This document shows positions 30,518 to 41,836 of a stretch of DNA of 64,000 nucleotides, one piece after another (positions within the stretch are counted from its first letter, which is position 1; each line of letters begins with the position of its first letter). The notes beneath the pieces were generated by a model. The model saw only the letters and a list, made by a program, of their open reading frames with translations, was not told the DNA's origin and searched no databases. Origin of the DNA: Dipteris shenzhenensis. Taxonomy: Eukaryota > Polypodiophyta > Polypodiopsida > Gleicheniales. The stretch lies in assembly GCA_047967505.1 (NCBI GenBank), contig CM106541.1; one strand, given 5' to 3'. Made by a program: the position numbers and the translations under genes.

Positions 30518-33500
30518 TTGGCCATGGCATCAATGGCAACATGCAACTCGTCATGGCTTGCAAGAGAAGCAGACAGAGGCTACGAGACAAGAAAGCCAAA
30601 AAGCCAGGTCAAGGCACAAGGAACAGAGTACAGATCAAGGAAAGCATTGGCACAGTATCGAATCGGCAACAAAAGACACTTTTGCAACATCTCTAAAGGG
30701 AGAAACAATGAGAAGAAAGAAGACTCCTTACAGAGTAGCAGCAAGAAGCGGTTGTAGATGCACGCATTTGATCATTGCCATCGGAGCAAAGAACATGAGC
30801 TGTGGTGTCACGATTGGTGGAAGCATTTGAGGCAGCAACATCAGGCCATTCAGGTGATTACCAATCTCGAGTCTTCATAAGCTTTATCTTGCAGCATAAA
30901 GTTTGTAGAGTAACAACCCTACCAACACCTTGAGAGATGCACGCCCAAGAGGCGATGCTCTCTAACCTGAGAAATGGCCTACAGAAAGTGAAAGGGGTAC
31001 ACAACTTAGATCAACTAGCTACAAATAGGGCGACATTAGCTTTGTTGATGTCCCCTAAAACAAAGGAGAAATGGCTTGGGTGCACAATGTCAAAGATGTT
31101 GTCAATTAGAAGGACCAATAGGGCTCCAGCGGTTGAACGTAGAGTAGAAGCAATGCACGATCATCCCAATCCGAGAAGTCTGTGGGCTTCAATAGAATGC
31201 ACGAAAAGGAGAGACAACCTAAGTGTGGAAGTCATTGCTACAGTGACAACGTTTTGGCACGAAAAAATGAGAGTTTCTCCAAATAGAAAGGACATCTGTA
31301 AGAAGCGGACGGGATGCAAGGTGTTTGAGGAGCACATCATACACATGCTAGATACAAGGTAGGTCAGTGGTGCCTAAACCAGCGTAGTGGTTGTTTGTGA
31401 TTGAGCTTTGGGATAGTTTACTTGTTTCTTTTCTTAAACTAGGCTTGGACTAAACCAGCCTAGTGGTTGGAACATCATGCAACCGTAGGCTAGTTCATAT
31501 CAATCACTAGTTATGTTATTGTCCTGAACCAGCATGGTTGAATAGACATTAGTTGTTGTCCAGCCGGGTGGCATGGTTGAGCAAAAATTAACAGCAATAT
31601 ATGTTGCAATATATTGTTATTTTACTAAACCAGCTCGGTGGTTGGAACATCATGCAACCGTGGCTGCTTCAACTCAATCACCAGTTATGTGATTGTCCTG
31701 AACCAGCGTGGTTGAACATACATTAGTTATTCACCAACCCAACGATTGAAATTATTGTGTTTCTTAGTACTTAAATTCGTTAAATTTAATTTCCTGCTAT
31801 TTTGGTCATATACCATCGTTAAATTGTGAAATTCAAAAATGAAAGGCAATATTTGTTATTTTTAAAATGGTGAAATTCAAAAATGAAAAGCAATATACTT
31901 GTTATTGTCTAATATGTGAAGTTGAGACCGTTAGGCTAAACCATCCCAGTGGTTGAAACTGTGACCATGTCCTAAACCATCCCGGTGGTTGAAACTATGA
32001 CAGTGTCCTAAACCATCCTAGTGGTTGAAATTGTGACTGTCCTAAACGTGTCCTAAACTAGCCTGGTGATTGAAATTGTGACTATCCTAAAGCAGCGCGG
32101 TGGTTGAAAGTTGTTTTGCTTCATTATATACTTTAATTAAACTGTGTTTTGTATTATTCTAGTAGTAGCAAAAAGGGGGCTCATTGTTCTATTGTTTTCA
32201 CATGTTGGGTCAACACACAGAGTTGTATCTCAAGTTGGTGGATCAGAATCTGGACATTTCAATTGGGCAGAGGAGCTTTGAGCATTGTAAGCCCTCGTAC
32301 ATCAAGAAACTCAAAGACAGGAATGTTTGTTATTGCAAAATGCACATAGTCTTTGACCTAGCCCGGCAAGCTATGAATGACTTGAGATCTGGTCGTGTTG
32401 GAGCATTGCTCCATGGGGATCGATGCCCATGCCTCCCCAATGAATTCGTAGTCTGTAGGCCACCTAGATCCTCATCATGTGTTGCAAGGGAGGTTAGGTT
32501 TTGTAGCCTAAGGTCTCTGTGGGAGCCATTGGTTTGTCCAAAGGGAGACCGTGAGTGGAATAGGATTGAATGCATTCGCGGCACATGCAAGCATTGTAGT
32601 TTGAAGCTCAAGAAGAAGACATTCAATGTCTGTCCAAATGAAATGAGGGAAGACAACCATGTTGCTCTAAAATGAAGGAGATTTGAAAATGTCAATGTTG
32701 AAGGATCCAATAAAAAGAGATAGCTACTGTCATATAAGAGCACCCAGCCAAGGGAGTTTGTAGGTCACGTGGTTCAATCCATCCCAAAATATATGCTTCA
32801 AAATTTCATCACCAGCTGGCAGGATAAGCAGTTCAGGACGTGCCTTGCCAATTTTCCCCGTGACACTATTGTATCTGTCATAGATTTTGCAAAAAATTAT
32901 TCTTTTCAAGAACAAGATGAGATACAAAGTGCTCACTAGTACAACAAGTGGATAACAATTCTTGTGCATATCACATATAGTCATTTGCTTGATTCTTCCA
33001 CGCCTGATGCCAATCTACTTGTTGCTGACTCACTAGAGTCTAGGTCACTGCAACACACGTACTGGATTTTTACATTTCAGATGATAAGGAACATGACACC
33101 CTATTTGTGGAGCATGCTTTTCTACTGCATTGGGAATGGTTGAAAAAGGAAAATCCCCATGCAGAAAATATAAAACAACATTGGGTGTGGTCAGATGGTG
33201 CTACCTCTCAATTTAAATCACGTGAATTCTACTTCATCTCAAGGTTCAAATCCCTGACTGGACATGATGTGGAATTTTTTTGGGTCCAGCCATGGCAAGG
33301 GTGAACATGATGGATGCGGTGCTAATATTAAGGAAGCTCTATTTAAAACACCAATTAGCATGCCCTCAAGAAAACTCAATGATGCCCATGATGTTGTAAC
33401 ATGGCCTACAGCCAACCTCTTATAGGCGCGCATTCAACATATAGTAAACAAAGCCTTAAGAATATTGTAGTATGCAGAGTGTTCCATGAAGTGAAAGTGG

Positions 33501-34063
33501 ATGAAGTGCAAAGGAGAAGCTGCCACGATTGCAAGAAAATTAAAGGAGTTCATGGTCTGCACAACATATGGGGCTTTTGAAACAATCAACTGATTAAAAC
33601 GAGAAAACTTTCTTGTTTCTGTAGTGTGTGCATCATAGGGGATCATGATGATTGTGAGAACATGGCAACTGTGAAGGCATGGGAGCAAGTTCAAGTTTTT
33701 CCTCTACATGTTGTCGCAGATTCTGGGGAGAACAAGGAAGATGACCCATACTTTCTCTTGCAGTGCACAAAATCTAAGTACAAGGTTGAGGAAACGTTTA
33801 AGGATAATTGGGGAACAACCTATGAGAAGTGGGATGTAGTAGTCGGAGCGTTTTGGTACCAAAAAACATCCAAGAGAGGTCACAATTACGAACTACTATA
33901 TAAGACTCCACAAACATGTGTGTACTCTCATCTAGTAAGAGCTTTTAAGTTCCAGATGCAACCTATGCCGCAACGAAAGAAGGGCAAGAGTGTCTTCAAA
34001 TTGGATTTAGACATGCATGAGCACATCTTGGGGTGTCTTGGAGTGGTGGATGATGACGATTGA
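30518..34063 (+). pseudogene. Decayed DDE-type transposase (DFAxNY / SDGxxxQFK / DGxGA family)
   Basis: Segments in order: a possible basic N-terminal exon (30518-30830), 30937-31358 (LWASIECTKRRDNLSVEVIA), an intron-like gap starting GTAGGT at 31359, 32184-32675 (YLKLVDQNLDISIGQRSFEH, VCYCKMH), then 32731-33304 with SVIDFAKNYSFQEQDEIQSA and WSDGATSQFKSREF, 33302-33425 with GEHDGCGANIKEALF, and 33460-34063 ending in a BAH/SH3-like tail (DDPYFLLQCTKSKYKVEETF). These match a transposase-like family known from animals and plants, with putative catalytic Asp in DFA, SDG and HDG. Breaks seen: a TAG at 32937-32939 where the family has Trp, a frameshift at about 33300, and a stop at 33423-33425. I do not know the superfamily name. 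Confidence 0.65.
31377..32110. repeat. Array of AACCA-N6-TGGTT palindromic motif, left array
   Basis: Motifs such as AACCAGCGTAGTGGTT (31377), AACCAGCCTAGTGGTT (31453), AACCAGCTCGGTGGTT (31628) and several AACCATCC(C/T)(A/G)GTGGTTGAAA copies (31930-32030) recur through the presumed intron. Confidence 0.75.
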
Positions 34064-34139
34064 GATAGTACTAAGAAAATGTATGTAGTCTCATTGCAAG
34101 GAAACAATATGTCCACTTTTCCTACAAAATAGAATTTGT

Positions 34140-35110
34140 ATTTGAGACTGCTTCTTTTTAGTATATCCCAAACAACCACCGTGCTGGTTCTACTAAATTG
34201 TTTTTGTAAATCCCAAACGGTAAATCCCATGCTTGTTTTTAGTATATCCCAACAACCACCGCGCTAGTTTCCCATAATGAATCCACACATCCTACAAATC
34301 CATTCATCTTGTAGTAATAGAAGCAAACCATCATGCTGGCTGTTAATGTCCTAGTGCAAACCAACCACCGCGTTGGTAATAACTTATCCTGCACTAATCC
34401 TACACTACTACCATGCTATCCCTACACTACTGTTGTGCTATCCTAAAATTTGTTGCACTGTGCTATACTAAAACAGTGCCCTTTAAACTGTTTATCATTT
34501 CGTTAACCATCAGATTTTATCCCATGCTTGCTTTTAGTATATCCCCACAACACCGTGCTGGTTTCCCATAGCGAATCCACACATCCTAAAATCCATTCAT
34601 CTTGTAATAATAAAAGCAAACCACTGCGCTGGTGGCTGTTCATATCCTAGTGCAAACCAACCACCACGCTAGCGATAACTTATCCTGCACTACTACCGTG
34701 CTATCCCTACACTACTGCCATGCTATCCTAAAATTTGTTGCATAGTGCTATACTAAAACAGTGCCCTTTAGACTATTTATTGTTTCATTAACAGCCGTTA
34801 GATTTCATCCCATGCTTGCTTTTAGTATATCCCAACAACCATCGTGTTGGTTTCCCATAACGAATCCACACATCCTACAAATCCATTCATCTTTTAATAA
34901 TAGAAGCAAACCACTACGCTGGTGGTTGTTCATATCCTAGTACAACCAACCACTATGTTGGCGGTAACTTATCTTGTACTAATCCTGCACTACTACCGTG
35001 CTATCCCTACACTACTGTCATGCTATCCTAAAATTTGTTGCATAGTGCTAGTGCCCTTTAGACTGGTTATCGTTAACCGTTAGATTTCAACCACTGGGTT
35101 ACTTAAAACA
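34140..35110. repeat. Three tandem copies of about 290 bp with inverted-type AACCA-N6-TGGTT motifs
   Basis: TTTTAGTATATCCCAACAAC starts at about 34235, 34530 and 34818, with an incomplete copy before. Each copy holds AACCACCG(T/C)GCTGGTT-type motifs, a run of CTACTACCGTGCTATCCCTA and AAATTTGTTGCA. The motif is the reverse-complement form of that in the 31377-32110 array. Confidence 0.85.
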
Positions 35111-35188
35111 TTTAAGTACTAACATAGAAGCAAGTTGATACAAAATCAGGTATTACAAGCACCATGAGAATATCCACAAGTCCAAGAA

Positions 35189-36060
35189 ATGTCTGCAAGA
35201 TTTTTATTGTTTCAAAACACAACATTTTGCTTTTTCAAGGAAATTCCAGACTCCCAACTATCTTATCAGCCTCTCTATGATGGCAAGCATCTCCCAACTC
35301 TTGAGGCCAGTCTACTACACAATAGCATACCTCTTCACACACCTGGATTACACGCTACTTGCTTGACTTTGTTGACTTATACGCCCATAGTAACTCCTCC
35401 TTTCACTGGGGATCCTCTTGATCCTTGTCTTTGCACTCTATATATATTCGCACCAAAAGAAACCTACATCATGAGCTTGACAAGTACCTTAAAGGAGCAA
35501 GAAAAACAATAGCCAAGGAAATTATATATCATGTCTTGCCGAAAGAAACCTACATCATGAGCTTGACAAGTACCTTAAAGTTCCTCCTTCTCTGGGTCTG
35601 TTTCTGCGAGGATGCCATCCAACATTGTTTTCAGATAAAACAATAGCATTCCAAAGTTATTTGGGTATGCCATATATTCGTTGTAGGTGGATCAATGTAC
35701 AAAGTTTGGATCGTGTACAGAGTTTTGGGGCTAGATTTCCTAATAGGCTCTTAATTGTGTCTGCACTACACTTAAATAGGGAGAGATTTCATTGAGCCTG
35801 ATCTTCTCAATCTTCAGTCTCATGTTGGTTTGGTAATCGAAATCTTTGAGTTCATTGAGCCCAACCTTCTCATTCTTCAGTCTCATGTTAGTTGTTTAAT
35901 CGAAATCTTTTATCTCACATTAGTTGTCTAATCGAAATCTTTCATCTCACATTAGTTCACTAATCGAAATCTTTTAGTCTCACATTAGTGATCTAATCAA
36001 AATCTTTCATCTCACATTACTTGTCAAATCGAAATCTTTCATCTCATTATTGTCACCACA
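35189..36060. other. Unrecognised stretch with short direct repeats
   Basis: A 107-codon plus-strand ORF (35189-35512) has no recognisable domain. GAAACCTACATCATGAGCTT GACAAGTACCTTAAAG is present twice (35459 and 35546). At 35830-36050, CGAAATCTTTCATCTCACAT plus TAGT recurs at least six times. I do not support a gene here. Confidence 0.5.
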
Positions 36061-36205
36061 CTGGCGTGGGTCAAAGGACACTATCTAGTCACATAACTGA
36101 GAAAATATTGCCTAAGTAAACTTTGGAGAAGATTAATAATTCAATAGATTATACACATATTACATAGATTACAATCTCAAAGACTCCTTTACTTCAAATT
36201 ACATC

Positions 36206-38235
36206 TCAAGGACTCCTTGTTGATCTCCCTATTTGCACGCTCGGCCCTCCTTGCTCCTTTCTAGAATGGGGCTGGTTCCTTCCTATAGGGACCCGGCCCC
36301 TCCCTTCATGCCGCTTCCTCTTTCCTTGATTTGAGCTTCCTGGTTGCAAGCTTGGCCCTTCTTGCTCCTTTCCTAAAGGAGGATGGCTCCTCCCTTCAGG
36401 CTCCTTTTTCATGCAGTCAGCTCCAAAGCAAAAAACATACACAAGGTGGGAGCATGCAGGCCATCGGATACAGTAGTCATCTATGACCGGGGTATGGCAG
36501 ACCATGCATTTTGCGCCCTACTGCATAGCAAGATAGGCATCCGATTTAACTATTGCGGCCATCAACACCATAGTCTTACTCTATACATGACAAAGTTGCT
36601 TCTTGATTCCTTCCTCCCTCATCCTAAGGCTGCCGATGTTCTCCTTCATCTCCTCCACTTTTTGCTCACTCTATGCAACAGCTTCATCTGAATCCCTCAG
36701 CATCTGTTAAAGCTGCGTAAATTGCTGAAAAACATCTTCATGGGCCGTTTCCAAGACTTCCACTCTAGTTTGGAAATCTCTCAGGACGACGAACTGCTTT
36801 TCATAACTATCAAAATCCAAGGCAAGCTCGTGCAAACATCTATCCTGATATTCTTGCAGGGTCTTGTACCTTGCTCTTTGGACTTCCAACAATGTTTCGA
36901 AAAAACAACCCTCACTCTAGCTGCTACAAATTGCTCCATCGTGGTGGCTGGAACTTGCTCCACCATGGTGGCTAGAACTTACTCCAACGTGGCTACTCTC
37001 TGCATCCTTCTTGGCCTAGGACGCTCCTCGTTGTCTTTGCCACCCCGGCTACTCTCTACCCCATCCTTCGTGGCCTTAAAGCTCTCTCACAGTTCCTACA
37101 TTACCTTTCTGGTTTCTACATTCTTCCTTTTTAGCTCCTCCATCATCTGGTCTTTTTCAATATTCAATGCATTCTGCATGTTGCAGAGCCATTTGTAAAG
37201 ACCCTCCTTTTTAGCTCTCTGATCTTCAAGGTCCTTTCGCATCTTTTCTAGCTCCTTGTCCGCCATGTCCCCGTCATTTCTCACTTCTTCGAGCCTATCT
37301 CGAAGCTCCTTAATCATGCACTTCTCTGCTTCTTCTCGTCTATGCCTTTCCATGTCTACCAATTTTGTAGCGGCCTCAGCTTGCTCTTATGCCTGCAAGG
37401 CCCTTGCTTGTGCTTCCTCTACCTTGGCTTTTGCACCTTCCCTGAGACTTTTCTCAAGTTGCACTACCTTTGCTGCATCGGTGGCTTTCTCTTGTAGAAA
37501 TGTCACCTTCTGAGACATCTACCTATCGTATTGCTCAAAAATCCCTTTGAGGGTAAATGCCATCAGGTGCATTGCAACTCCAATGGACTGAGATAACAAT
37601 TGGGATTTGCCATCCATGCAATTCTTCAGGTTGGTTAACACACTGTTGGAGATCGCCCTTGAGAAAGATACATCACATCCTTTTAGTTGCTCTACAGCTG
37701 CTTGAACCTGCCAGAACTTGCAGGTTTCTCTCGTATCAGGAAGGAAGTGAATGGTCTTCTTCAGCACATCTTGGAGGTCTATTAGCAAGCTCGAAATCTT
37801 GACTCCACCATCTTTACTAATCTAAGCGTTGGGGTATACGTCTAGAATATCATGTCTCTTCCATTGCTCTCCAAAAAAGTGTGCTTGCAAACTGCCTCCA
37901 GAAATTCCTAGAGCATTTTCAATCACGCTTTCATTTATGGTAATCTTCTAGCCTTGACAGACTAGTTGCCCCTCCTTCACGTTCATCTCCTATACCAACC
38001 TAGTGAAGTTTTGGAGAGCATCCAAATTGGGCTTTTGGAGAGCGAGAGAGGAGCTCACATATGTCACAATTTCAAGATCAGGGGAGGAGGGGCTCTCGCA
38101 CTGTGCTGCAGAGGGGGAGGAAAGATTGTCTAAGGAGCTCTCGAACTGTACAGGGTCCATTATGAGAGGGGATAGAAGTTGCAGGAAGAGTGCAAGGGAG
38201 ATAGAAATGGTCGAGAGGAATAGAAGATGAAACAA
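36206..38235 (-). pseudogene. Coiled-coil / zinc-finger transposon-associated ORF, broken
   Basis: Read on the minus strand from ATG at about 38161 (MDPVQFESSLDNLSSPSAAQ). After INESVIENALGISGGSLQAH, which recalls plant transposon proteins associated with LTR elements, comes a long coiled coil (37500-37100, rich in Glu/Lys/Arg), then LDFDSYEKQFVVLRDFQTRV, and a Cys/His-rich segment (CMVCHTPVIDDYC...CSHLV) resembling a RING-like finger, then a basic Gly/Arg tail ending at 36206. In-frame stops are mostly TAG (for example 37964, 37936 region, 37823 region and 37517), plus a TAA near 37390, and one frameshift lies near 36890. Such stops fit C-to-T decay of CAG/CAA or G-to-A decay of TGG. Original function is unknown to me. 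Confidence 0.5.
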
Positions 38236-39004
38236 TGAAGGAAATGGAATAGTGGAGGCTTGAGTTTGTAGTCCGATTGGATGACTGAGATAGCTTCAAA
38301 TCTAAATTTTGATTTTAGGAAGGCCATTTCCACCATGGATTAGTGCTAAAAAGTTAGCCCTCCATAGTACTGGCCCCCTTACCCTATATAAGATCCGTGG
38401 CATTTGGCATTTTACTATGTTGCTCTGATCCGCCCATGCTCTACTACTTTGCTTCACACGCTCTGCTACTTTGCTCCACACCCCTCCTCTAGTTCTTTTT
38501 CGCCCCTACTCTACTTTGCTCCACACTCCCTCCTCCAACTCTCATCACTAATCTGCTCCCCTACTCATCTGTTGCTCACCCACTCTCTTGGGTGAATATT
38601 TGAATTTTGCGTGGACCCGCACTCTCATAGGAAATTTTCCTGACATCATGAGGGTGCACTGCACGGGGGATTCACTAGTAGTAATAAGGAGACGTCACCT
38701 GCATGCAATAAATATACAAAAACTCCCCTTATCTACCCCCTATTTATGAGACCTTACCTTATAAAATGTATCTTCCTTCCCTTATATAAACCCCCTCCCT
38801 TACACTCACGTGGTACCATACGATAAACCCTAGTTGACCCCTCAAGGTGCACTGGCGTAATAATGAGACGCAATCTATTAGTTCAAAACATCGCATAGCT
38901 CGACACATGGCATGCCTGCATTGCTTCGTGCAGTGTAGTCTCTGGCCTAAGCCGCCTAATCACTTATCATCGCGCAACCTTTTGCTGTAACTTTGCCATG
39001 TGTC
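38236..39004. other. Possible LTR or promoter-like region, unresolved
   Basis: Two TATA-like sites are present on the plus strand (CCTATATAAGAT near 38383 and CCTTATATAAACCCC near 38779), with pyrimidine-rich DNA and a repeated GAGGGTGCACTG / AAGGTGCACTGG motif (38650 and 38845). No matching second LTR was found, so this stays unassigned. Confidence 0.3.
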
Positions 39005-39290
39005 ATTGGTGCCGCACCCATGTAGATCACGTCGCAGCCCCAAAATAGTTTCGCAATTGGCTACACCCAAGTAAATGTTGACCCAAGAGGCAAAAAGATA
39101 TGCAACCCTATGGTCACTCAGGTACATGACCCAAAAAAAAATTGTAAATTGGTGCCGCACCCATGTAGATCATGTCGCAGCCCCAAAATAGTTTCGCAAT
39201 TGGCTACACCCAAGTAAATGTTGACCCAAGAGGCAAAAAGATATGCAACCCTATGGTCACTCAGGTACATGACCCAAAAAAAATTTGTAA
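39005..39290. repeat. 143-bp tandem duplication
   Basis: ATTGGTGCCGCACCCATGTA starts at 39005 and again at 39148; the units are nearly identical through CAGGTACATGACCCAAAAAA. Confidence 0.95.
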
Positions 39291-39612
39291 TAGAGTTACC
39301 CCTCTGACTCGTTGCAACAGCTATCTCCCATGGCTTTCCCACGAGACACTATTTCAAGACACTATAGCCTCAATATAGGGCAGATGAATGTTTGCATTTA
39401 GGTAACATTGTGCTTCAGTGTATTTTGGAACAGTTGAAATTGAAAAATCTAGTAAAGATATTCCTTGTTCTTTAATTGGTGTAATTTAATTATTTAGATG
39501 GATAAGACAGGTTGTCCTTATATTAATCATTGATTTAATTGAGAAACTTGGTGAAGAGGATACAAGGTGGATGAAAAGAGCATGTTTTTTCTAAGAAAAG
39601 ATACAGGGGGAG

Positions 39613-39649
<37 letters not shown>

Positions 39650-41836
39650 GAGAGTGAATGATAATTTTTTTAAAGGGGAGAGGAGTAGGGGTACAAAACG
39701 GAAGGGAGGGAGGGTGAGGGTTAATGCTCACAAATTTGGAGGATAGAGAAGATCAAACTTCATCTAAAAGCTTTCTAAAATACAAACTTCATCACTATTT
39801 TCTTTATGCCTTGCAAGCCCAATCTCCAACATGTAATTATTTCCACATGTGTGGGATGTATAAAGGTTGAAAAATGGACTCATGAATGTTATATTTTAGC
39901 TTTTATTTTTGTTTTAATCTTTTGTAGATTGTTAGAACCATATGTATATTTAAGAACATGCTCGTTGATCCAATTCATAGCTTTAATTTTAGCAAAACCT
40001 CATTATCTATGATAGGTGCAATGAAGGAATCTCTAAGCAATATATGCATGCTCTTGACAGAACAAAATTTCTTATTTTTCCAATCCACTACTCCCAACAG
40101 GTGAATATATTTCCAGACATGCAATTTTTCCAACATGTTTTGTAGTCACTATGTGTCTGGCTCTGAGGAACTTGTTATAGTGGTAGCAGCATTTGGAACA
40201 AGCTCATCATGATCTCCCTCACAAACATGCTCCTCCTTAGCACCCATGTCCAAATTCAGCCATCCGACAATGATAATTTATGTTTGTCCTTCTTTGAGAT
40301 GGAGGTATATAGGGTACTCAACTGATGATGTGGTTAGCAACAACTTCGTAAATACCATTATATAAGTTCACATTGAAAGAAAACACAAACATGATGGTTG
40401 AAACTATAGTGAAATTTAAAAATTTTGTAAATACATGATGACCTACCACATATTTTGGTTGGAAGGGATTTTATTTGATGTTTTTGAAAATTTTGGTGGC
40501 TAAATTCATAATTGGATCTTGTGTGGATATGCAGGTCGAATGATGTTAGGGTTGTGAAAACTATTTTAAAAAGTATTATATGTTCTGTCCACAAGCTATC
40601 CAAATGTGGCATACGATAAACTACAAGAAAGTTGTCACGTGAAGCTATACATCATCAAAGACAAAGTGAGAGAAAGACATCTTGAAAAAGAAGAGCCTAG
40701 TATCCATTGCCAAGGTTGCTATTGGCAAAGATGTTGCTCGACATAACTTCACCCCTTATCAAATGGTTTGTTGTTATGTATGTTCCTACAAAATAAGATT
40801 GTAATAATATTGAATATTTTTGTCATGTGCAGTCATTCCACTATAGTGTGGGGAGTGAAGCATGTGCAAATCAAGGTGCTCAAAGGAAGAGACATCAAAA
40901 ACCAAGGTATTTCCTGGTTTGCAGTCAATTTTTTACAGCAGGTAACTTATTAATGCATCCATTTATAGCAACAGCCAGGTAACCTATTAATGCATCCATT
41001 TACAGCAGCAGCCAGGTAACCTATTAATGCATCCATTGCTTCAATATCACATTGTGTCTTCATTTCAATAAGGAAGGTTAGAAGATCCAAAATCCATTGT
41101 AAGGATGTGGGAGGCCAAGATGACCAAATGTCTTGGCATTGTGAATCTAAGGCTGTGTGATGATTGGATTGACTTGTGCTACTGGCAATGACATAGAAGG
41201 GAATGAGTATAACGCTAGGTTGGAGAAGTTGGAGATGACTAGAAATGTATGCATTCCAAATGACATCAAAGTTCAGTGCTTTGTGAAACTCACTGGGAGA
41301 TACTCTATTCATGATGCTTATAGGATACCATGTTAGTCATTCTTGGCAAGCTACATCCGTCCTTGTCTACTCATGGCATGGAATCATAGCCTCATAGCAC
41401 AAGAGTCACAAAAAGGAAGAGTTGGTAGTACTTGCATGCTCCTTTTTGTGAGTCTTGCACGTGCTCTTGCCTACTTCATTACACATCTTGAATATTCCCT
41501 AATGAGTCAAAAACATGCAAAGATGGATACTAATGAGTCTCAAAAAATAGTTGATAACTTAGGCAGAGAGAAAAAGAGGCTATGAGGCACGGAGAATATA
41601 CATCAAGCATCAACATAGAATTGGGCTATATTTGTGGTAAACCTCATTGCCCTCTAGACCTTTTTGCATGCCTTTCTAAACCATACAACTACTGATTCAT
41701 ACAAAGACCTCTTCTTGTGTCACACAATTGTGACCTTGAAACAAAGCTAGATCAGCTTTTTATGATACTTTAAAAAACGAATGTAACTCACTGTAAAAAA
41801 ACTCATTGTAAAGTAAACCCCATTAGTTTAAAATAA
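39291..41836. other. AT-rich DNA with minor repeats, no supported gene
   Basis: It contains an AG microsatellite (39618-39645) and three tandem copies of a 37-bp unit AGGTAACCTATTAATGCATC CATTTACAGCAGCAGCC (40940, 40977, 41014). A frame near 41085-41330 reads EDPKSIVRMWEAKMTKCLGI and later EYNARLEKLEMTRNVCIPND; it may be a worn coding remnant, but I cannot name it. Confidence 0.45.

Noticed and set aside
38003-38230. Plus-strand 75-codon ORF
   Set aside because: Antisense shadow of the minus-strand pseudogene's N-terminus.
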